A stretch of DNA of 38,868 bases from Nocardioidaceae bacterium (GTDB lineage Bacteria > Actinomycetota > Actinomycetes > Propionibacteriales > Nocardioidaceae), in contig JACCXO010000024.1 in the NCBI GenBank assembly GCA_013696975.1, positions 1 to 38,868 on the forward strand, given 5' to 3'. The notes under the pieces are model-generated. The model was not told where the DNA came from, searched no databases, and saw only the letters and a list, made by a program, of their open reading frames with translations. Position numbers and translations under genes: made by a program. Each line of letters begins with the position of its first letter. The stretch's first letter is position 1. Below, in pieces: positions 23,720-32,343 of the stretch.

Positions 23720-23748
23720 ACTATACAAACGAGTGACATCGATGACAA
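23720..23748 (-). promoter_or_regulatory. Sigma-70-type promoter of the sugar operon
   Basis: On the minus strand TTGTCA (23748-23743) and TATAGT (23725-23720) are separated by exactly 17 nt, close to the ideal housekeeping promoter. The leader to the first ATG is about 100 nt. The operator at 23734-23747 lies over the -35 box and spacer, so bound LacI protein would block polymerase. Confidence 0.75.
23734..23748. promoter_or_regulatory. LacI-family operator O1
   Basis: TGACATCGATGACA fits the LacI/GalR consensus TGnnAnCGnTnnCA at every fixed position, with the CG centre. It overlaps the -35 region of the sugar-operon promoter. The 15-mer, including the following A, recurs exactly at 23822. 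Confidence 0.75.
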
Positions 23749-23821
23749 TAGCTGCCATTGTTTCCCCGAAGTTTGAGACATCAGCCCAGGTAAAACGGCT
23801 AGATGAACCGATTCTTGACCA

Positions 23822-23836
23822 TGACATCGATGACAA
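23822..23836. promoter_or_regulatory. LacI-family operator O2
   Basis: An exact second copy of TGACATCGATGACAA, 88 bp from O1 and 59 bp before the lacI start codon. It is directly downstream of a TTGACC at 23815-23820 that could be a -35 element, though no good -10 is seen at the right distance. It is suited to autorepression, or to looping with O1. Confidence 0.7.
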
Positions 23837-23894
23837 ATCGGTTGATATTTCTAACCGGATGGCGGCCATCAAGGGCGGACGAAGGAGGAGACGG

Positions 23895-25295
23895 ATGCCG
23901 AGACTCCACGAAGACAGCACCCCACCTGGTCGGGCAACGCTGCGAGACGTGGCACGCCTGTCCGGTGTCAGCCCGAAGACCGCCGCTCGAGCCATCAATG
24001 GTGAGGCGAACGTCCGTGCGGAAACACGGGAGAAGGTGCTCACCGCCGCGGCGTCGCTGAGGTTCCGCCCCAACCGAATGGCCCGCGAGCTTCGCCAAGG
24101 AGCTCAGTCCAGCGCCGTAGGTCTGGTCGTCGGAGGCTTGGAGAACCCCTTCTACTCGAATGTTGCCGCCGGGCTGGCCCACGCTCTACGAGGGCACGGT
24201 CTGGAACTCATCATCGCCACGACGGCCGACGATCCAGAACATGAGCGCGCCGTGGTCCAGACGATGCTCGAGCGACGGGTCAGGGCACTGATCATGCTTC
24301 CTGCCTCGACGGAGCATGCCTACCTCGACGGTGAGCGGCAACAGGGCACGTCCATCGTGTTCGTCGACCGCCCGTCACCCGCGGTCGCCACCGACACCGT
24401 CCTCATCGACAACAGGGGCGGCGTCCGGCAGGCTCTCCGCTCCCTGCTAGCCCATGGGCACCAACGCATCGCTGCCGTCGCCGACATCCAAGACCTGTAT
24501 ACGGCGCGAGAGCGCGTGCTCGCCTTCTCCGAGATGATGGAGGATGTCCGGACCTCCGGCGTCACCGGTCTCGTTCGCACTGGCGTTCACGATGTACAGG
24601 CTGCCTACGAGGCGACGCTCGACCTGCTGCGGGGTCCGTCCCCACCCACGGCGATCCTGAGCTTGAACAACCGGATCAGCCTAGGGGCGCTGAAGGCCAT
24701 GTACGAGCTGCGATCGCAGAACGCCCTGATCGGATTCGATGATTTCGACCTCGCTGACGTCCTCGGGGTCAGCGTCGTGGCATACGACTCGGCGGAGCTC
24801 GGACGGCGTGCCGCCGAGATAGCGCTGTCACGAATGGCTCTTGGCCCAGGCACACCAAAACGAATCATCATCCCCACCGAGCTCGTGCTGCGTGGATCCG
24901 GCGAACGCCCTCCAGTGACGACCCTTGAGGACCACGAGTCGAACCCATACGGCGCACGGCCGGCCGGCCGGCGAGAAAACCGTTCCGGCAGCCCTGCTCT
25001 GAGCGGGTGCTACCCGGAGTCCCTGAGTTTGGGGTTAAGTGGCTGGGGTACGGCGAGGACGACCTCGAACCGTCCCCTAGCCAAGGAGATTGCCATGACC
25101 ACGACTCCCGACCAGCCGCTGCGCGATGAGGATATGGAAACCACCGGTGTCAGCGGAGGTGTGAGCGGTATCGACGCGGACGGAACCGACGCCGACGGGA
25201 CCGACGCTAACGGAACCGATGGCGACGCCACCGACACGGTCGACGGGGACGCCTCCGACGCCGACGGGACGGACAGCAACGCCACCGACGGCTGA
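23895..25295 (+). CDS. LacI-family transcriptional regulator, open reading frame runs into the repeat peptide
   Basis: The start ATG at 23895 has a strong AAGGAGG. Residues about 14-65 are the LacI helix-turn-helix and hinge (ATLRDVARLSGVSPKTAARAINGE; ...FRPNRMARELR). The periplasmic-binding-like effector domain follows (VGLVVGGLENPFYSNVAAGL; TAILSLNNRISLGALKAM; ALIGFDDFDLADVLGVSVVAYD) and ends near residue 340 (IPTELVLRGSGERPP). There is no stop there: the frame continues through about 55 non-family residues into the Asp-rich repeat peptide that has its own start at 25095. Either the regulator carries an unusual tail, or a stop has been lost. It controls the divergent sugar operon through O1 and O2. 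Confidence 0.82.
   Translation: MPRLHEDSTPPGRATLRDVARLSGVSPKTAARAINGEANVRAETREKVLTAAASLRFRPNRMARELRQGAQSSAVGLVVGGLENPFYSNVAAGLAHALRGHGLELIIATTADDPEHERAVVQTMLERRVRALIMLPASTEHAYLDGERQQGTSIVFVDRPSPAVATDTVLIDNRGGVRQALRSLLAHGHQRIAAVADIQDLYTARERVLAFSEMMEDVRTSGVTGLVRTGVHDVQAAYEATLDLLRGPSPPTAILSLNNRISLGALKAMYELRSQNALIGFDDFDLADVLGVSVVAYDSAELGRRAAEIALSRMALGPGTPKRIIIPTELVLRGSGERPPVTTLEDHESNPYGARPAGRRENRSGSPALSGCYPESLSLGLSGWGTARTTSNRPLAKEIAMTTTPDQPLRDEDMETTGVSGGVSGIDADGTDADGTDANGTDGDATDTVDGDASDADGTDSNATDG
25083..25088 (+). promoter_or_regulatory. Strong internal ribosome binding site (AAGGAG)
   Basis: AAGGAG lies 6 nt before the ATG at 25095, ideal spacing. Because the lacI frame is open here, this site decides that the repeat peptide is translated on its own. 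Confidence 0.75.
25095..25295 (+). CDS. 66-residue Asp/Gly/Thr-repeat peptide, candidate RiPP precursor
   Basis: This peptide starts MTTTPDQPLRDEDMETTG. Residues 1-25 could be a leader, ending GVSGGVSG. Residues 26-66 are imperfect five-residue repeats of the D-A-D-G-T type (DADGT, DADGT, DANGT, DGDAT and later variants), almost only Asp, Gly, Ala, Thr, Ser and Asn, without Cys, Lys or aromatics. A JmjC oxygenase gene begins 3 nt after its stop and a [2Fe-2S] protein gene follows. This is the arrangement of a precursor with tailoring enzymes, and hydroxylation of the many Asp or Asn residues would be the obvious chemistry, but no such product is known to me. It might instead be a simple acidic protein or a LacI tail. 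Confidence 0.65.
   Translation: MTTTPDQPLRDEDMETTGVSGGVSGIDADGTDADGTDANGTDGDATDTVDGDASDADGTDSNATDG
25173..25292 (+). repeat. 15-nt coding repeat tract (Asp-rich pentads)
   Basis: About eight imperfect 15-nt units of the GACGCsGACGGsACC kind, starting with the GAC of the first DADGT unit at 25176, with changes mainly at third codon positions in the first three units and more changes later. Third-position differences suggest selection for the peptide and not recent slippage. Confidence 0.7.
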
Positions 25296-25298
25296 GCC

Positions 25299-26426
25299 TT
25301 GGACGCTCTGCAGTTACTGAGCGGAGACGCCCAGACCTTCATCGACAAGGTGTGGGCGGCGCGCGTCCATGTGCACAAGGCTTCGCCCGACGACTTCGCC
25401 CGCATCCTCGGCCTCGACGACGTAGACCATCTCCTCACCAGTACGGCGATGCGAACGCCTGCCCTGCGCATCGCTCAGAACGGGAGGGTGCTGCCCAGCA
25501 GCCAGTTCACCCGATCGGCGACGCTGGCCGGCGCCTCCCTCACCGGACTTGTCGATGCCCGCAAGGTGCTGGATCTCGTCGACGGCGGAGCGACCCTTGT
25601 CCTGCAGGGGTTGCACCGGTACTGGCCTGCGTTGACCGAACTGGTCCGGAGTCTTGAGTTCGCGCTCGGCCATCCATGCCAGGCCAACGCTTATCTGACA
25701 CCTCCGGGCTCGCAGGGCTTCGCCTTGCATAGCGACACTCACGACGTCTTCGTGTTTCAGACCCACGGCAAGAAGCTGTGGGAGATCCACGACGACGATG
25801 GTGAGCGCGAGGTCATGCTCGGGCCCGGCATCAGCATGTACCTGCCCACCGGCACCTCGCACGCCGCCCGTACGCAAAGCGAGGCATCCCTGCATGTCAC
25901 CATCGGGATCAACCAGATCACCTGGCGGCATGTTCTCGAACGGGTCGCCGCCGGCGCGATGGCCGGAAGCAGCCTCGATGAGGCCATCCCTGCGGGATAC
26001 CTCGACGACCCGGGTTCCCTGACCGATGGGCTCACCAGCAGGCTGGCTGAACTCGCCGACGCCATCGCATCCGTGGACGCCGACACCACAGCCACCGATG
26101 AGGCCGACCGGTTCCTCACCAGAAGCGGGTCGCACCTGCCCGGCGGTCTGCGCGACCGTCTCTCGATCGACGGAATCGAAGACGGCACCCTCTTGCGCCG
26201 TCGCCCTGGCAGCGTTTGCGTGACGCGGCCAGCAGCGGACCGTCTGCATGTGCTGTTGGGAGACCGGGAGTTGCGCCTGCCGCTCCGACTGGCCGAACCG
26301 ATGGAGTACATGCAGAGGCACCAGTCCCTACGGCCATCGGATCTGTCGGCCTGGCTCGACCCGGAGAGCCGGCTCGTATTGACCCGCAGGTTCGTGCGGG
26401 AAGGACTCTTGCAGGTGCAAGGTTGA
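25299..26426 (+). CDS. JmjC/cupin_8-type 2-oxoglutarate and Fe(II) oxygenase
   Basis: 375 residues from a TTG at 25299. The cupin core NAYLTPPGSQGFALHSDTHDVFVFQTHGKKLWEI carries the HxD iron ligands, and PTGTSHAA gives the third His. The order and surroundings are those of the YcfD/NO66 group, which hydroxylates ribosomal proteins. A C-terminal winged-helix segment (about 300-375, ending TRRFVREGLLQVQG) is also typical of that group. Tight coupling to the Asp-rich peptide upstream and a 4-nt overlap with the ferredoxin-like gene downstream argue that its substrate is the peptide, not a ribosomal protein. That is inference. Confidence 0.85.
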   Translation: MDALQLLSGDAQTFIDKVWAARVHVHKASPDDFARILGLDDVDHLLTSTAMRTPALRIAQNGRVLPSSQFTRSATLAGASLTGLVDARKVLDLVDGGATLVLQGLHRYWPALTELVRSLEFALGHPCQANAYLTPPGSQGFALHSDTHDVFVFQTHGKKLWEIHDDDGEREVMLGPGISMYLPTGTSHAARTQSEASLHVTIGINQITWRHVLERVAAGAMAGSSLDEAIPAGYLDDPGSLTDGLTSRLAELADAIASVDADTTATDEADRFLTRSGSHLPGGLRDRLSIDGIEDGTLLRRRPGSVCVTRPAADRLHVLLGDRELRLPLRLAEPMEYMQRHQSLRPSDLSAWLDPESRLVLTRRFVREGLLQVQG

Positions 26427-27337
26427 CCCAGCAGTTCCGCTGTTCGGCCAGCAGCATGCAGCGATCGGAACCTCTGCTCGGTACGGCGTCCACGATCTTG
26501 GCGTTCCTCCTCATCGAGGTGCCGGGGCCCTGGGGTGTTGACGCCGTACGCGACTGCCGACTCCCCCAGCAGCTGACGGAGAACCTGCTCGGAAAGGTCC
26601 ACCCGCTCGGCATCCGCCCATTACTCATCCGACGACATGGGCGGTCGAATCCCCCCTCCACGCGGGTCTTCGCGGCGTACGCCGATCCGCACCTGCCGTG
26701 GATGCAGACCGCCGAGCTGGACAGTCCACAACAGATCCTCGACCTCGACCTCGACGGCCTGGCCGCCGGACGCTCGGCCGGGCTGGCTGTCACAGACGAT
26801 CCCATTTTCCTTACCTGCACCCATGGGAGGCACGACCCGTGCTGCGCCGAGCAAGGCCGCCCCGTGGCCCGAACGCTCGCCGCATCGCACCCTGCCGAAT
26901 CGTGGGAGGTCTCCCACATCGGGGGCGACCGCTTCGCAGGCAACGTTCTGGTGTTGCCCGAAGGCCTCTACTACGGCCACCTGCAGCCCGACGTGGCATC
27001 GAAGCTCGCGACCGAGCATCGCCGGGGCCACCTCAGTCTCAACGAGCTGCGAGGGCGCAGCGGCTTTGGCTTCGCCATCCAGGCGGCGGAAGTCTACCTT
27101 CGCCGGCACCTTGCTTTGACGGAGCTGAGAGCCATCCGCCTCGAATCTCAGTCGCTCCGGCTGGGCATCACCGAGGCGGTCTTCCTGCACGGCACTCAGC
27201 GATGGAGAGTCCGACTTCGCCGGGCCCAGGCGGATGCACACCTGCTCACCTGCGGCGCGCGCCTTAGTAATCCGACGTTCGTGCATGAACTCATCGCGAT
27301 CGAGCCGGATGCGACCGGCCTCGCGGTCAGCCCCTAG
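26423..27337 (+). CDS. Sucrase/ferredoxin-like [2Fe-2S] protein
   Basis: 304 residues from a TTG at 26423 that overlaps the oxygenase stop (TTGA). The N-terminus FRCSASSMQRSEPLLGTAS, then LLIEVPGPWG, and the central CTHGRHDPCCAEQGRPVA are the sucrase/ferredoxin-like family marks; its thioredoxin-fold ferredoxin part binds a [2Fe-2S] cluster by cysteines. HIGGDRFAGNVLVLPEGLYYG follows. It may supply electrons or bind a cofactor for the oxygenase partner. The family name is historical and says nothing about sucrose. The gene context is the only functional hint. Confidence 0.82.
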   Translation: MTQQFRCSASSMQRSEPLLGTASTILAFLLIEVPGPWGVDAVRDCRLPQQLTENLLGKVHPLGIRPLLIRRHGRSNPPSTRVFAAYADPHLPWMQTAELDSPQQILDLDLDGLAAGRSAGLAVTDDPIFLTCTHGRHDPCCAEQGRPVARTLAASHPAESWEVSHIGGDRFAGNVLVLPEGLYYGHLQPDVASKLATEHRRGHLSLNELRGRSGFGFAIQAAEVYLRRHLALTELRAIRLESQSLRLGITEAVFLHGTQRWRVRLRRAQADAHLLTCGARLSNPTFVHELIAIEPDATGLAVSP

Positions 27338-27437
27338 CGACCCTTGGCTTGAGCCGCGATCCACCGTCCCACCCGGTACTGGAAGCAGCAGAAGGCCGCA
27401 CCTGCGCGCCCCTTCGCGGGACTGTCACGATGGACCT

Positions 27438-27842
27438 ATGCGCTCCGACACTCACACCTACCACACAGGCAATGCCGACGTGGTCCTTGATCTGACCCGT
27501 GACTGTGCACAGTTCGTGGCCGGGCAAGGAGACGGCCTGTTGCATCTCTTTGTCCCCCACGCAACCGCTGGGCTAGCGATCCTCGAGACGGGCGCAGGCA
27601 GTGACGACGACGTTATTGCTGCACTTCGCGACCTGCTACCAGGCGACGACCGTTGGAAGCACCGACACGGAAGCCCCGGTCATGGACGCTCACACGTCCT
27701 GCCCGCCTTGATCCCGCCGTACGCATCCGTCCCCGTGCTAGACGGCCAACTCGCTCTCGGCACCTGGCAGAGCATTTGCTTGGTCGACATCAACGTCGAC
27801 AACTCCGAGCGCGCCGTGCGATTCTCGTTTCTCGCTGGCTGA
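27438..27842 (+). CDS. YjbQ/UPF0047 family protein
   Basis: 134 residues. HLFVPHATAGLAILETGAGSDDDVIAALRDLLP, RHGSPGHGRSHVLPALIPP and LGTWQSICLVDINV are the conserved segments of UPF0047. Members make trimers with clustered His residues, and E. coli YjbQ has thiamine-phosphate synthase side activity; the main cellular role is unclear. It stands alone, with about 100 nt to the [2Fe-2S] gene upstream and a 114-nt gap to the membrane-protein gene downstream. Confidence 0.9.
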   Translation: MRSDTHTYHTGNADVVLDLTRDCAQFVAGQGDGLLHLFVPHATAGLAILETGAGSDDDVIAALRDLLPGDDRWKHRHGSPGHGRSHVLPALIPPYASVPVLDGQLALGTWQSICLVDINVDNSERAVRFSFLAG

Positions 27843-27956
27843 CGCCGCTCTCGCTGTGGCTTTGAACCAATTCTTCGGGTGTCCCTGCAGGCATGTCCTC
27901 GGCGCCACCGACCGAGTGAACCGTAGGTTAACAGTCGTGGTGGAGACCGAAGATCT

Positions 27957-30032
27957 GTGGAGTGGGGGGCGCAGGTGACGCGTACGCTACTGAGCCCCCC
28001 GGTTGCGTTCACCCAACGCGAGGGGCGGCTAGGTCTGGCCCGGCTGATCCGCGGCTGCGAGACCGTGCTGGATCTGGCCGTCGTCGTGCTGGCCACGTGG
28101 ACAGTCGTTTACCACATCTGCCTGCTGATGAGACTCGGCGTGCCGTGGGCCGTGGGCCTCGAGGTGTTTGCGTTGGCAGGCTGGGGCTCGCTGTCGTGGC
28201 GGAGGCATCAACGGTTCGGCGACGCCCCCCGAGGGCCGGAGCTGATCTCGACCTCGAGCGCCAGCACGGCGCGCACTGACCCGTTGACCGCCGAGCGCAT
28301 CCTTGTCGCTGTCGCAGTGGCGTCCGGAGCGGCCGCAGCGGTGCTGGTCGCAGTCAACGCGATATGGCCGGCGGTCGCAGGGCTCTGGCTGACAGCGGCG
28401 GTCGCGGGCACGGTCTGGGCGCTGCTGCGCCTCCGCCGAGCGGGCATCGCCGAGCCAACTCAGCAGGGAGTCGAGCACAACCCTCGAACGGAGCAGTCGA
28501 CGGGTGCGGTGGTGGTGGCGCTGGCGTGGGCCACCGCGCTGGCGGTGCTGTCGCTGTTCACCCTGTGGCCCAATCCGGACGACCTTTACTACGTCAATCT
28601 GTCGCAGTGGGTGGTGGATCACGGCACCTTCCCTCTGCGTGACACGATCTTCTCCGATCTCGTGTTTCCGATGTCCACCTGGCCGCCGATGGCTTCGTAC
28701 GACGCGTTTGCGGGGACGCTGGCTCGGCTGAGCGGGGTTCACGCGGCGACAGTGGTGTACATCTTCGTGCCCCCGGTAGCGACATTCCTGTCCGTGCTGG
28801 CGCTGTGGCGGCTCTTACGGGCGTGGCGGGTTAAAGAGATCGGGGTAGCCCTGTCTTTAAGCCTGGTGTTCCTGCTCTTCGACGGCGGGCCGGGCTATGC
28901 GGCGCCAGGGAACCTGTTCTTGATCCGGATATGGCAGGGCAAGGTCATCTTGTTGTGCCTGATGGTGCCCATTCTGTTGGTCTACGCGTTGCGCTACGTC
29001 GAGCGGCCGACCAGGAGTCATGCGGGATGGCTGTTCGCCGGCGGGGTGGCGGCAGTCGGATTGAGCACCACAGCGATGTTCTTGGTGCCGCTGATCGCCT
29101 TAGCCGGTGCGGCACCGTTGTGCTTGCGCAGACCGGGTCAGGCGCTGCAAGGGTTCCTCGCGATGTCGGCCTATCCGCTTGCGGCGGGGGTGGTGACCGT
29201 GGCAGTGGGCGGTCGTTCAGCGGACCTCTTCGAGTCGCGCTTCCTCTTTCGGTTCGATCCGGCCTGGTTCGGTCATCAGATCTTCCGTGACGGTCCGCTG
29301 GCAGCGATTGCCGTGGTAGCCGTGCTCGCGGGCGCGTTGCTCGTCCCACACCGCGCCGCGCGGGTGACCACCGGCGTGCTGACCATCATCACCGGCCTGA
29401 CCTTCGTGCCCGGAGTCACGCACCTGTCGTACGACCTCGTAGGGCTCGGCCCGACGTTGTGGCGGGTATCCTGGGTCGCTTCGATCGCCGCCCTCGTGGG
29501 CGTGTTCGGTGCACAAATCGCCACGTACACGCCCCGACGTCGCCTCAAGTTAGCCGGGCCACTGGCTCTGACGGTCGTGCTCGTCCTCTCCGGAATGCCG
29601 ATTTGGTCAGAGAGCAACGGGGTAACGGTCAAAGCCCCTCCGCACTGGCAGCGCGGACCGGAGTCCGTGGTGTCCGCACAGCGAGCCATCGACGCAGCGC
29701 ATCCCGGCGACGTGATCCTGGCGCCTCAAGAACTCTCCATCACCATCGACGTCTTGACCACTAAGGTCAAGACCGTCGCGCCCCGCGACTACTTCATGGA
29801 CTACCTGCGCGACGACCCGGACTTCCACTACACCGAGCGCCTGACCCTGGTCAACTTCGCCAACCGGCTGATCGACAGGGCGAACAAGCCCGAGGTCGTT
29901 CGCGCCCTGACACTGTTGGACGTGGACGAGGTCTGCCTGCCGATCGCGGCGCGAGAGCGGATCCGCTTCGTGCGTGCTCAGGGCTACCGACCTGCCACGC
30001 GGTCGGCGTGGGACGTCTGCCTCACGCGGTAA
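27957..30032 (+). CDS. Polytopic membrane protein, possible GT-C-type glycosyltransferase
   Basis: About 691 residues. The start is uncertain: GTG at 27957 or GTG at 27975, the latter with a G-run just upstream. It has 12 or more hydrophobic segments (for example VVVLATWTVVYHICLLM, ALAWATALAVLSLFTLW, VGLSTTAMFLVPLIALAG). After the first loop comes NPDDLYYVNLSQWVVDHG; an Asp-rich first loop is typical of GT-C lipid-linked sugar transferases. The last 120 residues are soluble, outside the membrane, starting near APPHWQRGPESVV. It opens the glycan locus that continues with UDP-sulfoquinovose synthase. I cannot name the enzyme. Confidence 0.7.
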   Translation: MEWGAQVTRTLLSPPVAFTQREGRLGLARLIRGCETVLDLAVVVLATWTVVYHICLLMRLGVPWAVGLEVFALAGWGSLSWRRHQRFGDAPRGPELISTSSASTARTDPLTAERILVAVAVASGAAAAVLVAVNAIWPAVAGLWLTAAVAGTVWALLRLRRAGIAEPTQQGVEHNPRTEQSTGAVVVALAWATALAVLSLFTLWPNPDDLYYVNLSQWVVDHGTFPLRDTIFSDLVFPMSTWPPMASYDAFAGTLARLSGVHAATVVYIFVPPVATFLSVLALWRLLRAWRVKEIGVALSLSLVFLLFDGGPGYAAPGNLFLIRIWQGKVILLCLMVPILLVYALRYVERPTRSHAGWLFAGGVAAVGLSTTAMFLVPLIALAGAAPLCLRRPGQALQGFLAMSAYPLAAGVVTVAVGGRSADLFESRFLFRFDPAWFGHQIFRDGPLAAIAVVAVLAGALLVPHRAARVTTGVLTIITGLTFVPGVTHLSYDLVGLGPTLWRVSWVASIAALVGVFGAQIATYTPRRRLKLAGPLALTVVLVLSGMPIWSESNGVTVKAPPHWQRGPESVVSAQRAIDAAHPGDVILAPQELSITIDVLTTKVKTVAPRDYFMDYLRDDPDFHYTERLTLVNFANRLIDRANKPEVVRALTLLDVDEVCLPIAARERIRFVRAQGYRPATRSAWDVCLTR

Positions 30033-30214
30033 CGCCGCACCCGCAGCTCTCGCCGTCGTCGGTCCCCGATTTGAGCGCGAGTCAGAAATCCAGCTATGGT
30101 CAGACAGGTTCCTGCGGCGTTGTGCTGTGTCGTCACCGCGCAAGATATCCTTCCCGCCTACGATGGGCGCCGGGCACTCGGCACACCGCCACACAGTCGA
30201 AAGGCGTTCTTTCA

Positions 30215-31384
30215 ATGCGAATCCTCGTCCTGGGCGGCGACGGCTACCTAGGGTGGCCAACGGCGATCTACCTGTCCGGTCAAGGACATGACGTCGGCGT
30301 TCTCGACAATGCCGTGCGAAGGCAGTACGACCACGAACTCGGATCCGGCAGCCTGGTTCCGATCGAGACAATGCACAACCGCGTGCGCGCGTGGCGCGAC
30401 GTCAGCGGCAAGATCATCACTGCCTACCACGGTGACCTCATGGACGCCGACTTCACCTACGAGACCATCCGCGGGTTCGCCCCCGACGCGATCGTTCACT
30501 TCGCCGAACAGCGGTCGGCGCCATACTCCATGATCGACCGCAAGCATGCGGTCTACACCCAGACCAACAACGTGGTCGGCACGCTCAACGTGATGTTCGC
30601 GATCGGCGAAATCGATCGGGACATCCATCTGGTCAAACTCGGAACGATGGGTGAATACGGCACGCCCAACATCGACATCGAGGAGGGGTGGCTGGACGTC
30701 ACCCACAAGGGCCGCAGCGACCGAATGCTCTTTCCGAAGCGACCCGGCTCGTTCTATCACCTGTCGAAGGTGCATGACAGCCACAACCTGGAGTTCGGCT
30801 GCCGTATCTGGGATCTGCGGGTCACCGACCTCAACCAGGGCATCGTTTATGGCCAGGAGACCACCGAGACAGCGCTGGACGCTCGGTTGGCTACCCGTTT
30901 CGACTACGACTCCGTGTTCGGCACCGTGCTCAACCGTTTCGCCATCCAGGCCGTTCTCGGACTCCCGATGTCGGTGTATGGCGGCGGCACCCAAAGTCGC
31001 GCGGTCATCGACATCCGCGACACTGTGGAATGCATCCGGCTGGCTTGCGAGACCCCCGCCGCGGCTGGTGAGTTTCGGGTCTTCAACCAGGCGACCGAGA
31101 GCTTCTCCCTAGCTGAGATGGCCAAGATCGTGGCTAACACCTACCCCGGCCAGGTCGACGTGGAGTACATCGACAACCCGCGGGTAGAGGCGGAGAACCA
31201 CCACTTCACGTTCGTGCACACCGCGTTGGAGAGCCTTGGTCTGCGGCCGCACCTGCTTTCCGACACGCTGCTCACCTCGATGTTCGGCATTATCAAACAG
31301 CATCAAAACCGCGTTGACCTCGACGTGCTTCAGCCGACCATCAACTGGCGTCAGACGAGCAATCCGCCCGGCATCCGGTCGTGA
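30215..31384 (+). CDS. sqdB: UDP-sulfoquinovose synthase (SQD1/SqdB family)
   Basis: 389 residues, a near-perfect SQD1-type extended SDR. MRILVLGGDGYLGWPTA is the NAD-binding start. VHFAEQRSAPYSMIDRKHAVYTQTNN, LVKLGTMGEYGTPNIDIEEGW (active Thr and Glu), the catalytic pair in FYHLSKVHDSHN, and VTDLNQGIVYG are hallmark segments shared with plant SQD1 and archaeal Agl3. It turns UDP-glucose and sulfite into UDP-sulfoquinovose, the sugar donor for sulfolipid or sulfo-glycans. The ATG at 30215 follows AAAGG. It is coupled to the next epimerase by a GTGA overlap. No sulfolipid glycerol transferase is seen, so the sugar may go to a cell-surface glycan. Confidence 0.93.
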   Translation: MRILVLGGDGYLGWPTAIYLSGQGHDVGVLDNAVRRQYDHELGSGSLVPIETMHNRVRAWRDVSGKIITAYHGDLMDADFTYETIRGFAPDAIVHFAEQRSAPYSMIDRKHAVYTQTNNVVGTLNVMFAIGEIDRDIHLVKLGTMGEYGTPNIDIEEGWLDVTHKGRSDRMLFPKRPGSFYHLSKVHDSHNLEFGCRIWDLRVTDLNQGIVYGQETTETALDARLATRFDYDSVFGTVLNRFAIQAVLGLPMSVYGGGTQSRAVIDIRDTVECIRLACETPAAAGEFRVFNQATESFSLAEMAKIVANTYPGQVDVEYIDNPRVEAENHHFTFVHTALESLGLRPHLLSDTLLTSMFGIIKQHQNRVDLDVLQPTINWRQTSNPPGIRS

Positions 31385-32343
31385 GCCGGGGACCGGCCGA
31401 CGTGCATGCCCCGGCCGCTCTACAGGTCCTGATCACCGGCGGGTCCGGGTTCATCGGCCGACACGTCGTCGCCCTGCTGAAGGCCGCCGGTCATCACGTC
31501 AGGGTGGCCGACCTGGACGGCTTTCCCGACAAGTCCGTGGACAGTGTCACCGGCGACCTGTGCGACCGCCACGTGCGTGAGGACGCAGTGACATCGGACA
31601 TCGACGCAGTCGTGCACCTGGCCGCCGCAACCTCGGTGCTCGGCTCGATCGAGCGGCCGACTCACGTGCACCGCACCAACGTCGAGATGACCGCCGGATT
31701 GTTAGAACTGGCTCGCGAGCACGATGTCAGCGCATTCGCGCTCGCCTCGACCAACGCCGTGGTCGGCGACATCGGACAGCGCACGATCACCGAAGACCTG
31801 CCGCTGGCACCGCTCACGCCATACGGCGGGACCAAGGCCGCAGCAGAGATGCTCCTGTACGGGTATGCCGGTGCCTTCGGGCTGCGCACGCCGGTCGTCC
31901 GGCTGACAAACGTCTACGGGCCCGGAATGGCGCACAAGGACAGCTTCGTGCCCCGACTGATGCGGGCGGCTGCTTGCGGAGGCGGGGTCCAGATCTACGG
32001 CGACGGCGAGCAACGTCGCGACCTCGTCCACGTCGGTGACGCCGCCCGGGCCATGGTTCTCGCCGTGCTCAGCTGGCCAACCGGTCCGGTGATCATCGGT
32101 GGCAGCCGCTCGTACACGGTCAACGAGATCGCGCAGGTCGCCAGAGACACCACCGGGCGGGCCATTGCGGCGGAACGGGTCGCGCCCAAGCCCGGCGAGA
32201 TGCCAGCCGTGGTCGTCGATATCGCCCGTGCTCGCAGCCGCGGCTTTCAGCCCAGCGTCTCGCTGGTCGACGGCATGCGCAGCGCATGGGCCGACTTCGC
32301 TCCTTCTCCCGACGGGCACGGATCGGTCGATGCCCGGGACTAG
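31381..32343 (+). CDS. NAD-dependent sugar-nucleotide epimerase/dehydratase
   Basis: 320 residues from a GTG at 31381 overlapping the preceding stop. It has the Rossmann motif LITGGSGFIGRHV (about residues 17-29), the active YxxxK in PYGGTKAAAEM, and NVYGPGMAHKDSFVPRL followed by IYGDGEQRRDLVHVGD, the family pattern of UDP-glucose 4-epimerases and 4,6-dehydratases. Substrate specificity cannot be read from the sequence. As the partner of UDP-sulfoquinovose synthase in the same operon it probably makes a second activated sugar for the same glycan. Confidence 0.88.
   Translation: MSRGPADVHAPAALQVLITGGSGFIGRHVVALLKAAGHHVRVADLDGFPDKSVDSVTGDLCDRHVREDAVTSDIDAVVHLAAATSVLGSIERPTHVHRTNVEMTAGLLELAREHDVSAFALASTNAVVGDIGQRTITEDLPLAPLTPYGGTKAAAEMLLYGYAGAFGLRTPVVRLTNVYGPGMAHKDSFVPRLMRAAACGGGVQIYGDGEQRRDLVHVGDAARAMVLAVLSWPTGPVIIGGSRSYTVNEIAQVARDTTGRAIAAERVAPKPGEMPAVVVDIARARSRGFQPSVSLVDGMRSAWADFAPSPDGHGSVDARD

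Noticed and set aside
25170-25295. CRISPR array or tandem DNA repeat
   Set aside because: The 15-nt units are codon-phased, vary at third positions and have no spacers; they are a protein repeat.
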